NCBI GenBank assembly: GCA_944363895.1
Contig: CALVVP010000008.1
Coordinates: 1 to 19,573, forward strand
Reading direction: 5' to 3'
From: an uncultured Bacilli bacterium
GTDB taxonomy: Bacteria > Bacillota_I > Bacilli_A > RF39 > UBA660
Length of the DNA stretch: 19,573 nucleotides
The number at the start of each line of letters is the position of its first letter. Within the stretch, counting starts at the first letter, position 1. Shown here piece after piece: positions 14,574 to 19,573 of the stretch. The notes under the pieces were generated by a model. The model did not search any database and was not told the DNA's origin. It saw nothing but the letters and a program-made list of their open reading frames with translations. Position numbers and translations under genes: made by a program.

Positions 14574-15764
14574 TTATTTTATAAAATTACCATCCTGCAT
14601 AATTATTTCTTCAATTCCATCTTTAATACCAACCACTTCTAAATCTTTAGTACCAAACATAAAATCAACATGATTATCACTTTGATTGATTTGTTTAAAT
14701 ATTTCTTCTTTAGTTTGACTATCTTTAATACATTCTAAATAAGCTGAACCTAAAGCCATATGACAAGAAGCATTTTCATCATATAATGTTTCATAAAAAA
14801 TAAGCTTAGAATTAGATATCGGTGAATCATCATCGACTAAAGCGATTTCGCCTAACATATTAGAAGTTTCATCAAATTCAATAATTGATTTTAAAGCTTC
14901 ATAACCTTGTTTCGCATCAAACTCAACCACTTTACCATCTTTAAATTTAAGCATAAAATTATCGATTAAAACACCGTTATAAACTAAAGGTTTAGAATTA
15001 TAAACAACACCATTAGTTCCATATTTATATGGCGCCGTAAATATTTCTTCCGTCGGCATATTTTCGATGACATTTATTCCGTTAACTATCGTTCCCCCAC
15101 TTGCCCAAAGATGATTTTTCGGTAACGCGATTGTTAAATCAGTTCCTAAACTATTTTTAAAATGTAAATATTGATATTGTTTACGATTCATCAATTCCGC
15201 TCTTGTTTTCGTCTGTTTAATCTTTTTTTGCCATGAACTAACCGGATCATCTTGATTAATTAAACACATTTTAAAAATAGTTTGCCATAATTTTTGTACA
15301 TTATTTTTCTCATCAGGGAACATCTTATCTGCCCAAGATTGTGTCGCCACCGCCGCAATACACCAAACAATTGCATTATTTAATTGCCTTTCTTTAAATA
15401 AAGGTCGCGATAAGCGGGATATCTTAGCTGTTATTTCTAATTTTTTAGCAACGATATCGTTTCTTTCTTCGTAACTACCTAACATTAAAAAAGCCGCATC
15501 TTTTTTCGCATATTGATCAAATATTTCTTTATTCCAATAAGGACTTTTTTTTAACTCTTCTTCCGTTAAATATTTAAGTTGTAATTGTTTTATTTCTTCA
15601 TCACTATAATCGATATAGATATCTTTTATTCCTTTTTTATAAGCTTTTTGAACCAATATCCTTATAAATTCATAACTTTCAATTGGACAAGATATTAACA
15701 ATGGTTGATTTTTTTTAACATTTAAACAACCATCTAATAGTAAATCTGCATATTTTTCTAACAT
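14574..15764 (-). CDS. Aminopeptidase, M29 (AmpS/PepS) family
   Basis: This is a metal-dependent aminopeptidase of the thermophilic-aminopeptidase (M29) family, 396 residues against about 410 usually. The metal and catalytic residues fall in the right order and spacing: Glu240 in ENMPTEEIF, Glu306 in MLGEIALVDDDSPI, His335 and Tyr342 in ASCHMALGSAY, His365 and Asp367 in DNHVDFMFG. It is probably cytosolic and used for peptide recycling. GGAGGG lies 5 bases before the ATG. The gene is divergent from the ECF sigma operon. There is no clear terminator before sigG 52 bases downstream, so some cotranscription with sigG is possible. Confidence 0.93.
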   Translation of the reverse strand: MLEKYADLLLDGCLNVKKNQPLLISCPIESYEFIRILVQKAYKKGIKDIYIDYSDEEIKQLQLKYLTEEELKKSPYWNKEIFDQYAKKDAAFLMLGSYEERNDIVAKKLEITAKISRLSRPLFKERQLNNAIVWCIAAVATQSWADKMFPDEKNNVQKLWQTIFKMCLINQDDPVSSWQKKIKQTKTRAELMNRKQYQYLHFKNSLGTDLTIALPKNHLWASGGTIVNGINVIENMPTEEIFTAPYKYGTNGVVYNSKPLVYNGVLIDNFMLKFKDGKVVEFDAKQGYEALKSIIEFDETSNMLGEIALVDDDSPISNSKLIFYETLYDENASCHMALGSAYLECIKDSQTKEEIFKQINQSDNHVDFMFGTKDLEVVGIKDGIEEIIMQDGNFIK

Positions 15765-15806
15765 TTTATCCCTCCATTATTATTATGGCTTAAAATTTTA
15801 TAAATA

Positions 15807-15835
15807 TTGACATTATTTTTATGGTGAGATAAAAT
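15807..15835 (+). promoter_or_regulatory. Sigma-A promoter of the ECF sigma/anti-sigma operon
   Basis: TTGACA (15807-15812), 17-base spacer, TAAAAT (15830-15835) on the plus strand. It gives a leader of about 68 bases that contains the inverted repeat at 15860-15884. Confidence 0.75.
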
Positions 15836-15859
15836 TATTTTAGAAAAAATAAAATTTGT

Positions 15860-15884
15860 TGCAATAAAACTTTAATTTATTGCA
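15860..15884 (+). repeat. Perfect inverted repeat in the ECF operon leader
   Basis: TGCAATAAA and TTTATTGCA (9 bp each) are separated by 7 bases, 10 bases before the ribosome site. It could be an RNA hairpin controlling translation, or an operator. Confidence 0.7.
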
Positions 15885-15909
15885 TTATCTTAATGAGAGG
15901 AGTAAAAAA

Positions 15910-16410
15910 ATGGAACTAGATAACTACTTAGAAAGAATTTCTTTAAACGATAGCGAAGCATTTAACGCGTTATATAATCTAGTTAATACTAATGTTTATA
16001 GTTTTGCTTTAAGTATTTTAAAAAATCACGATGATGCTTTAGATGTCGTTCAAGAAACATTCATATCGATTTACCACAATGCTTACCGTTATCAGAATCA
16101 AGGTAAACCGATGGCTTGGATTTTAACGATTACTAAGAATCTAGCTTATATGAAAATAAGAAGCAACAAAAAAGAAGTTGATATTACTAATATCGAATTT
16201 AAAACCAATGATAATTATGATAAAATTTTAATTAATTACTTATTAGAAAACTTAAATGATTTAGAAAGACAAATAATTGTCTTACACAGTTTGAATGGAT
16301 TTAAATTTCATGAGATTGCCGATATTTTAGATTTAAAATTAACTACTACTCTCTCGAAATATCACCGCGCAATCAAAAAATTAAAAGAACTTATGAAGGA
16401 GGAACAATGA
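15910..16410 (+). CDS. ECF-type RNA polymerase sigma factor
   Basis: This encodes a 166-residue group 4 sigma factor. Region 2 spans about residues 20-85 (NVYSFALSILKNHDDALDVVQETFISIYHNAYRY, then PMAWILTITKNLAYMKIR). Region 4 spans 110-160 (LNDLERQIIVLHSLNGFKFHEIADIL...TLSKYHRAIKKLKELM). The start is ATG at 15910 with GAGAGGAG 7 bases upstream; an earlier in-frame start at 15880 falls inside the leader hairpin and is unlikely. The gene overlaps the anti-sigma gene by ATGA, the usual arrangement for a sigma factor held by its membrane anti-sigma factor. The target promoters are unknown. Confidence 0.92.
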   Translation: MELDNYLERISLNDSEAFNALYNLVNTNVYSFALSILKNHDDALDVVQETFISIYHNAYRYQNQGKPMAWILTITKNLAYMKIRSNKKEVDITNIEFKTNDNYDKILINYLLENLNDLERQIIVLHSLNGFKFHEIADILDLKLTTTLSKYHRAIKKLKELMKEEQ

Positions 16411-17774
16411 AAAATATCGAAAATAAAATTAATACGGCTTTTCATAATATTAACCTTCCCGAGTTCGATACTAAAAAATTAAACGAAAAGAAAGGAATTG
16501 TTTATATGGAAAGTAAGAAAAAAAACATGTTACCTTATTTGGTAACCGCTTGTACTTTAGTATTTTGTTTATTAGTGGGGTTTGGGGTTTATAATAATAA
16601 TTTTAAAGTTGCTTCAAAAATCGGAATCGATGTTAATCCAAGTATCGAATTAACAATCAATCGAAAAAATAAAGTTATCGATGTCTTCGCCAATAATGAT
16701 GATGGTAATAAGATTTTAAATAATATGGATTTAAAAGGTAGTGATATGAATGTAGCTATTAATGCTTTAATTGGATCGATGGTCAAAAATGGCTATATCG
16801 ATGAATTAGCTAATTCAATTCTGATTTCTGTCGAAGGAAATAGTGATGAAGAAAATGAAAAATTACGCCAAGAAATTGTCAACGAATTAAATGCTTATCT
16901 AGTTAATAATAACTTCTCGATTGTCAGTCAAACGGTATCTAATGAAGCAGAATTAGAAAGTATTGCTAATGAATATAATATTTCTTTAGGCAAAGCACAA
17001 TTAATTAAAGATATTATTGCTAACAATAATTTATTAACTTACGATCAACTAGCTAATTTATCAATTAATGAATTAAATTTAATTGCCAGCAATAATGATA
17101 ACATTAAAGTTGAAGGAAGCGCTAGTGATAAAGCTTATATTGGCTATGATAAAGCTAAAGAAATTGCTTTAGAACATGCCGGAGTAACTGATGTTACTAA
17201 TTATCAAGTGGAAATGGATTATGATGAAGTAATTGTCTATGAAATTGAATTTAGAGCCAATAATACTAAATATGAATATGAAATTAATGCTACTAATGGC
17301 GATATCATGGAATATGATATTGATAGTCATAGTAATGTAAATAATAATAATAATAACAATAGTAATACAACTATTACTCGTGACGAAGCCAGAGAAATTG
17401 CTTTAAACCATGCTGGCATTACTGGTAACATAACTAATTATAAAATCGAACTAGATGACAATTCTTATGAAATTGAATTTAGATATAACAATCGAGAATA
17501 TGATTATGATATTAGTTTTACTGGTGAAATATTAAAATATTCTACCGATAATGATTATGATGACGATGATTACAATCAAGCTCATGCTACTATTACTCGT
17601 GATGAAGCAAGAGAAATTGCTCTCAATCATGCTGGGGTAACTGATGTAACTAATTATAAAATCGAATTAGATGATAATAAATATGAAATTGAATTTAGGG
17701 TTGATTATTTAGAATATGAATATGAAATCAATGCTACAACTGGTCAAATAATTAGTTATGAAATCGATGACTAA
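16407..17774 (+). CDS. RsgI-like membrane anti-sigma factor with three PepSY-like repeats
   Basis: This encodes 455 residues. A short cytosolic segment (1-40) probably binds the sigma factor, followed by one transmembrane helix (about 41-62). The RsgI-type extracytoplasmic domain begins VASKIGIDVNPSIELTINRKNKVIDV; in RsgI proteins the Asn-Pro bond in this motif is a reported self-cleavage site, here Asn77-Pro78. A helical segment (about 180-230) follows, then three PepSY-like repeats (about 244-306, 322-382, 393-455). A poly-Asn linker encoded by AAT repeats separates the first two. No zinc-binding ZAS motif is seen. The ribosome site GGAGG lies in the end of the sigma gene. The last two repeats are nearly identical at DNA level. 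Model: a signal sensed outside destabilises the sensor, and RseP (encoded at 3663) releases the sigma factor. That route is inferred. Confidence 0.88.
   Translation: MKNIENKINTAFHNINLPEFDTKKLNEKKGIVYMESKKKNMLPYLVTACTLVFCLLVGFGVYNNNFKVASKIGIDVNPSIELTINRKNKVIDVFANNDDGNKILNNMDLKGSDMNVAINALIGSMVKNGYIDELANSILISVEGNSDEENEKLRQEIVNELNAYLVNNNFSIVSQTVSNEAELESIANEYNISLGKAQLIKDIIANNNLLTYDQLANLSINELNLIASNNDNIKVEGSASDKAYIGYDKAKEIALEHAGVTDVTNYQVEMDYDEVIVYEIEFRANNTKYEYEINATNGDIMEYDIDSHSNVNNNNNNNSNTTITRDEAREIALNHAGITGNITNYKIELDDNSYEIEFRYNNREYDYDISFTGEILKYSTDNDYDDDDYNQAHATITRDEAREIALNHAGVTDVTNYKIELDDNKYEIEFRVDYLEYEYEINATTGQIISYEIDD
17370..17771 (+). repeat. Recently duplicated PepSY-coding repeat
   Basis: Bases about 17370-17546 and 17583-17771 encode two repeats that share long stretches (TITRDEAREIALNHAG, TNYKIELDD, YEIEFR). 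Differences are mostly at third codon positions, indicating duplication followed by purifying selection. A more diverged copy lies at about 17136-17324. Confidence 0.85.
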
Positions 17775-17799
17775 AGGTGATTAAACAGTCACCTTTTTT
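17773..17799 (+). terminator. Intrinsic terminator of the ECF sigma/anti-sigma operon
   Basis: An 8-bp stem AAAGGTGA/TCACCTTT (17773-17780 with 17789-17796), 8-base loop, followed by Ts. The stop codon TAA overlaps the stem base. Confidence 0.9.
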
Positions 17800-17874
17800 A
17801 TTTTTAACTAAAATTATTTGTCTAACGCATGTTATATTTCATATTCAATATTTTTTAAAATAGTTAATTTATTG

Positions 17875-17903
17875 TTGACTTATTTTTAAAATTAATTTAT
17901 AAT
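17875..17903 (+). promoter_or_regulatory. Promoter of toxin-like transcript A
   Basis: TTGACT (17875-17880), 17-base spacer, perfect TATAAT (17898-17903). Transcription should start near 17910, at the left arm of the end-pairing repeat. Confidence 0.8.
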
Positions 17904-17998
17904 TAACTACAGAGATATATTTAATAATTAGGTGTTTTACTCCATTAACAATATTATCTTTTAGTTTTTTGATTTTATTGTTTAAGGAGGTGATTTCT

Positions 17999-18085
17999 AT
18001 GGTTAAAAAAACTATAGAAAGGATTAATTCCAATGGAATTAATTATTTTTATAACTATTGTATTATATACAATCATAGTCCTTAA
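17999..18085 (+). CDS. Short upstream ORF overlapping the toxin-like ORF A
   Basis: ATG at 17999 has a very strong AAGGAGGTGATTT ribosome site. It encodes a 28-residue peptide beginning MVKKTIERINSNG and overlaps the hydrophobic ORF in another frame. It could be a coupled leader, like mok in front of hok, or the remnant of a longer toxin frame after a frameshift. Copy B has no counterpart, so its reality as a protein gene is uncertain. Confidence 0.4.
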   Translation: MVKKTIERINSNGINYFYNYCIIYNHSP

Positions 18086-18095
18086 AAAGGACTAA
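18033..18095 (+). CDS. Tiny hydrophobic peptide A, type I toxin-like
   Basis: This ORF encodes a 20-residue peptide: Met then ELIIFITIVLYTIIVLKKD. It is one hydrophobic helix with a Lys-Lys end, the form of membrane-acting type I toxins. It aligns with the peptide of copy B (ELLIAFALIIFYAIPILKKN). The ATG sits in the tri-nucleotide loop of a perfect 9-bp hairpin (ATTAATTCC/GGAATTAAT, 18023-18043), which should limit initiation; AAAGGA lies 9 bases upstream. A second hairpin covers the stop (TAGTCCTT/AAGGACTA, 18076-18094). No named family is recognised. Toxicity is inferred. Confidence 0.6.
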   Translation: MELIIFITIVLYTIIVLKKD

Positions 18096-18103
18096 TCTTA
18101 AAC

Positions 18104-18138
18104 GAAAACACCGAATCATCTTTTGAAACGGTGTTTTC
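18104..18138. terminator. Strong hairpin between the convergent transcripts of copy A
   Basis: A perfect 10-bp stem with a 15-base loop; T-rich on both sides (TTTTCTTT plus, TTTTCGTTT minus). It most likely ends the antisense RNA; it may also end some toxin-like transcripts. Confidence 0.6.
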
Positions 18139-18190
18139 TTTAGATAGAAAAATTTAGAGTAAAACATCTAACACGCGAATATTAAATGTA

Positions 18191-18201
18191 TCTCTTTTTT
18201 T
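18191..18201 (+). terminator. Putative 3' end of toxin-like transcript A
   Basis: TATCTC closes the right arm of the long-range repeat and is followed at once by seven Ts; copy B has six Ts at the same point (18635-18640). The matching left arm is at the transcript's 5' end, so the two ends could pair as in other type I toxin mRNAs. The large loop makes ordinary intrinsic termination uncertain. Confidence 0.4.
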
Positions 18202-18229
18202 ATTATATGAGTTTTCCTCATCTACGTAC

Positions 18230-18258
18230 ATTTTACTATAAATTAATTTATCTGTCAA
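18230..18258 (-). promoter_or_regulatory. Promoter of antisense RNA A
   Basis: A perfect TTGACA, a 17-base spacer and TAAAAT on the minus strand. The same boxes and spacing are kept in copy B (18669-18697). Confidence 0.8.
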
Positions 18259-18451
18259 CTACCGTTCATTCATATTAATATTTTATCCATATTCATTATA
18301 ACATCCATTAATATTTTTCGCAATAAAAACACCAATCGTCATAACATATTTAATTCGTAGTTGACTTTTGTCTATAATTAACTATAGAGATATATTTGAG
18401 TTTTAGTGTTTTACTATGTTTTAAAAAAAAGTGGGATTACGAATAAATCTT

Positions 18452-18535
18452 ATGAAAGAAAACTATTTTGTGGAATTACTTATAGCTTTTGCCCTAATTA
18501 TTTTTTACGCAATCCCAATTCTTAAAAAAAATTAG
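18452..18535 (+). CDS. Tiny hydrophobic peptide B, type I toxin-like
   Basis: This ORF encodes 27 residues from ATG 18452: MKENYFV then ELLIAFALIIFYAIPILKKN. The body aligns with peptide A at Glu, Leu, Ile, Phe, Tyr and the Leu-Lys-Lys end; the GTG at 18470 aligns with the ATG of peptide A. The ribosome site is poor. GGGATTACG at 18433-18441 can pair with CGCAATCCC near the end of the ORF, which would hide the initiation region. Toxicity is inferred from form and context only. Confidence 0.55.
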   Translation: MKENYFVELLIAFALIIFYAIPILKKN

Positions 18536-18539
18536 CCTT

Positions 18540-18662
18540 TCAGAAAAATATCGAATTAACTTTTGAAACAGTGTTTTCTTTAAACTAAAAACTTTAGAGT
18601 AAAATATCTAACACTCCAATATTAAATGTATCTCTTTTTTATTATATGATGATTTCTCATCT
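18540..18662 (-). ncRNA. Putative antisense RNA B (antitoxin-like)
   Basis: It starts after TTGACA-17-TAAAAT (18692-18697, 18669-18674) and should run to the hairpin region 18543-18578. In copy B that hairpin keeps pairing better in the plus-sense RNA (U-G wobbles) than in the minus-sense RNA, so the antisense end is less certain. It is similar enough to RNA A that cross-regulation is possible. Confidence 0.5.
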
Positions 18663-18668
18663 ACATAC

Positions 18669-18697
18669 ATTTTACTATAAATTAACTTGATTGTCAA
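18669..18697 (-). promoter_or_regulatory. Promoter of antisense RNA B
   Basis: TTGACA, 17-base spacer, TAAAAT on the minus strand, 4 bases beyond the histidine kinase stop codon. Confidence 0.8.
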
Positions 18698-18701
18698 TTA
18701 A

Positions 18702-19573
18702 TTACAAATTATTTTTATATAATTTAATTATAAAAGTACTTCCTATATTTTCTTTTGTTTCAACTTCGATTATACCTTGTTGTAAATTGATAATTTTTTT
18801 GGACATATTAAGACCAATACCAATACTATCTTTATTGTCACTACCTTTATAAAATCTTTCAAAGATATGTTTTAAATCTTTTTTAGAAATTCCTTTGCCA
18901 TTATCAGTTATTCTTATTTCTAAATAAAGAGGATTATTTTTAGAAGTGATGATGATTTTATCTTTAGTATGTTCACAAGCATTTTTGATAATATTTAATA
19001 TAGCTTCTTTTGTCCAATTAATATCAACTAAAACAGTATCATTTGATAAATTAAGTTCTAAATCGATTGCTTTTAAATCTAAGGATACTTTAATTGGTTC
19101 GATTGCTTTATTAATTAAATCTTTAATTTTAATTTTTTCTTTTTTTAGCTTGACTGTGCCGCTATCAAGTCTCGACATTTTAAGTAAACTAATAACCAAC
19201 CATTCGATTCTTTCAATTTGATTTTTATTTTTAAGTAGAAATTCTTTTCTGATTTTTTCATCCTTTTCATTAGTTAAAATATCATTAATCATATACATAC
19301 TAGTTAAAGGGGTTTTAATCTGATGGGATATATCTTCTAAAGTTTCTTCTAAATATTTTTTATCTTTAGTTAATAATTCACTTTGTTCTTTTAATTTATC
19401 AGTCATTTTATAAACATCTTTTTTTAAATTACTAATATCTCCTTCGCAATATTCTTTAATGTTAAGGGAATAATCACCGTTTAAAATATTATTCATATAT
19501 TGATCGATTTTTTTGATTTTTTGATACATATTATAAATAAAAATAAAATTAATTATCAGTAAAACTAAATAAA
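18702..19573 (-). CDS. Sensor histidine kinase, 5' end outside window
   Basis: This is a membrane sensor kinase of a two-component system. The frame stays open to the window edge; the segment before Met at 19529 is a transmembrane helix (YLVLLIINFIFIYN), so the true start is beyond 19573. Counting from that Met: a linker and coiled coil to about 60, the H-box DISHQIKTPLT with phospho-acceptor His69, the N-box NIIKNACEHT (Asn183), G1 DNGKGI (209-214), the F-box region IFERFYKG, and G2 GIGLNMSKKII (237-). It resembles small two-helix kinases of Firmicutes that often sense antimicrobial peptides or envelope stress. Its response regulator gene should lie upstream, outside the window. Confidence 0.93.
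   Translation of the reverse strand, partial: YLVLLIINFIFIYNMYQKIKKIDQYMNNILNGDYSLNIKEYCEGDISNLKKDVYKMTDKLKEQSELLTKDKKYLEETLEDISHQIKTPLTSMYMINDILTNEKDEKIRKEFLLKNKNQIERIEWLVISLLKMSRLDSGTVKLKKEKIKIKDLINKAIEPIKVSLDLKAIDLELNLSNDTVLVDINWTKEAILNIIKNACEHTKDKIIITSKNNPLYLEIRITDNGKGISKKDLKHIFERFYKGSDNKDSIGIGLNMSKKIINLQQGIIEVETKENIGSTFIIKLYKNNL

Larger units (their letters stand above)
18100..18223 (-). ncRNA. Putative antisense RNA A (antitoxin-like)
   Basis: The minus-strand promoter TTGACA (18253-18258), 17 bases, TAAAAT (18230-18235) should start an RNA near 18223. It begins with hairpin ATGAG-GAAAA-CTCAT and ends at the stem-loop GAAAACACCG/CGGTGTTTTC (18104-18138). It is complementary to the 3' part of the plus-strand toxin-like transcript if that transcript extends to the T-run at 18195-18201. 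In copy B the 5' hairpin has different bases but is still a hairpin (GATGA-GAAA-TCATC), which supports a functional RNA. Confidence 0.6.
17875..18258. repeat. Tandem element, copy A (toxin-antitoxin-like unit)
   Basis: A self-contained unit bounded by inward-facing promoters (plus strand at 17875, minus strand at 18230-18258), with one small hydrophobic ORF and inverted arms at 17912-17943 and 18157-18194. Copy B at 18361-18697 repeats the layout and much of the sequence, especially the right half, where the AGAGTAAAA, ATTAAATGTATCTC and TACATTTTACTATAAATTAA stretches agree. Confidence 0.85.
18361..18697. repeat. Tandem element, copy B (toxin-antitoxin-like unit)
   Basis: Second copy of the unit at 17875. 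The left promoter has lost about 11 spacer bases: TTGACT (18361-18366) is only 6 bases from TATAAT (18373-18378). Its plus-strand promoter may therefore be weak or use other boxes (for example TTGACT-16-TATAGA). The right-hand antisense promoter is intact. The arms are at 18387-18415 and 18597-18634. The unit ends 4 bases before the stop codon of the histidine kinase gene. Confidence 0.85.

Noticed and set aside
17875..18258. Fst/par-type toxin-antitoxin with direct repeats giving complementary RNA ends
   Set aside because: The repeats here are inverted on the DNA, so both RNAs carry the same, not complementary, 5' sequence. The BsrG/TxpA-like 3' overlap model fits better.
18259..18360. Spacer between the two tandem elements
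   Set aside because: I looked for promoters, ORFs and repeats and saw nothing supportable.
17875..18697. Two MITE-like insertions with terminal inverted repeats
   Set aside because: The inverted ends are promoters plus transcript arms, no target-site duplication is visible, and the wobble pattern and conserved peptide argue for RNA function. Not fully excluded.

Overview
The window reads as chromosomal DNA from a low-GC, spore-forming Firmicute of the Bacilli kind, probably an uncultured gut-type lineage. The evidence is very AT-rich sequence, strong AGGAGG-type ribosome binding sites, the standard genetic code (TGA is used as a stop, TGG as Trp), a sigma-G gene paired with a YlmC-type PRC-barrel gene, a CotE spore-coat homologue, an RNase J2-like protein and a SAM riboswitch in front of metK. 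No species can be named from the sequence alone.

Layout. Positions 1-855 (minus) hold the 5' part of a type IV pilin-like gene whose reading frame is broken by a run of ten Gs. A tRNA-Leu(GAG) follows at 1017-1101. A minus-strand operon from about 6280 down to 1120 runs uppS, cdsA, rseP, a small unknown gene, an ABC ATPase and its permease; it joins cell-wall carrier-lipid synthesis, phospholipid synthesis and membrane proteolysis or export. Upstream lie khpA and rpsP, then cotE, metK with its SAM riboswitch, a lipoprotein gene, miaB, an RNase J2-like gene, an unknown gene, the ylmC-type gene, sigG and an M29 aminopeptidase gene. All of these are on the minus strand, mostly in short transcription units with a clear sigma-A promoter and an intrinsic terminator.

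From 15807 the plus strand carries an ECF sigma factor gene overlapping the gene for its likely membrane anti-sigma factor. That protein has an RsgI-like extracytoplasmic domain with an Asn-Pro site and three PepSY-like repeats. A 930-base stretch without a conventional gene follows. It contains two tandem, diverged copies of a compact element, each with a plus-strand promoter signal, a tiny hydrophobic peptide ORF and a converging minus-strand promoter. In both copies the two ends of the plus-strand transcript can pair, and every arm difference examined is a G-U wobble in the plus-sense RNA. This looks like an undescribed type I toxin-antitoxin family and is the best candidate for a new system here. 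The window ends in a minus-strand sensor histidine kinase gene that runs off the right edge.

A recurrent feature is extreme compaction. Terminator hairpins start inside the stop codons of most transcription units, and in several places the terminator's 3' arm or loop also supplies the -35 box of the next promoter.
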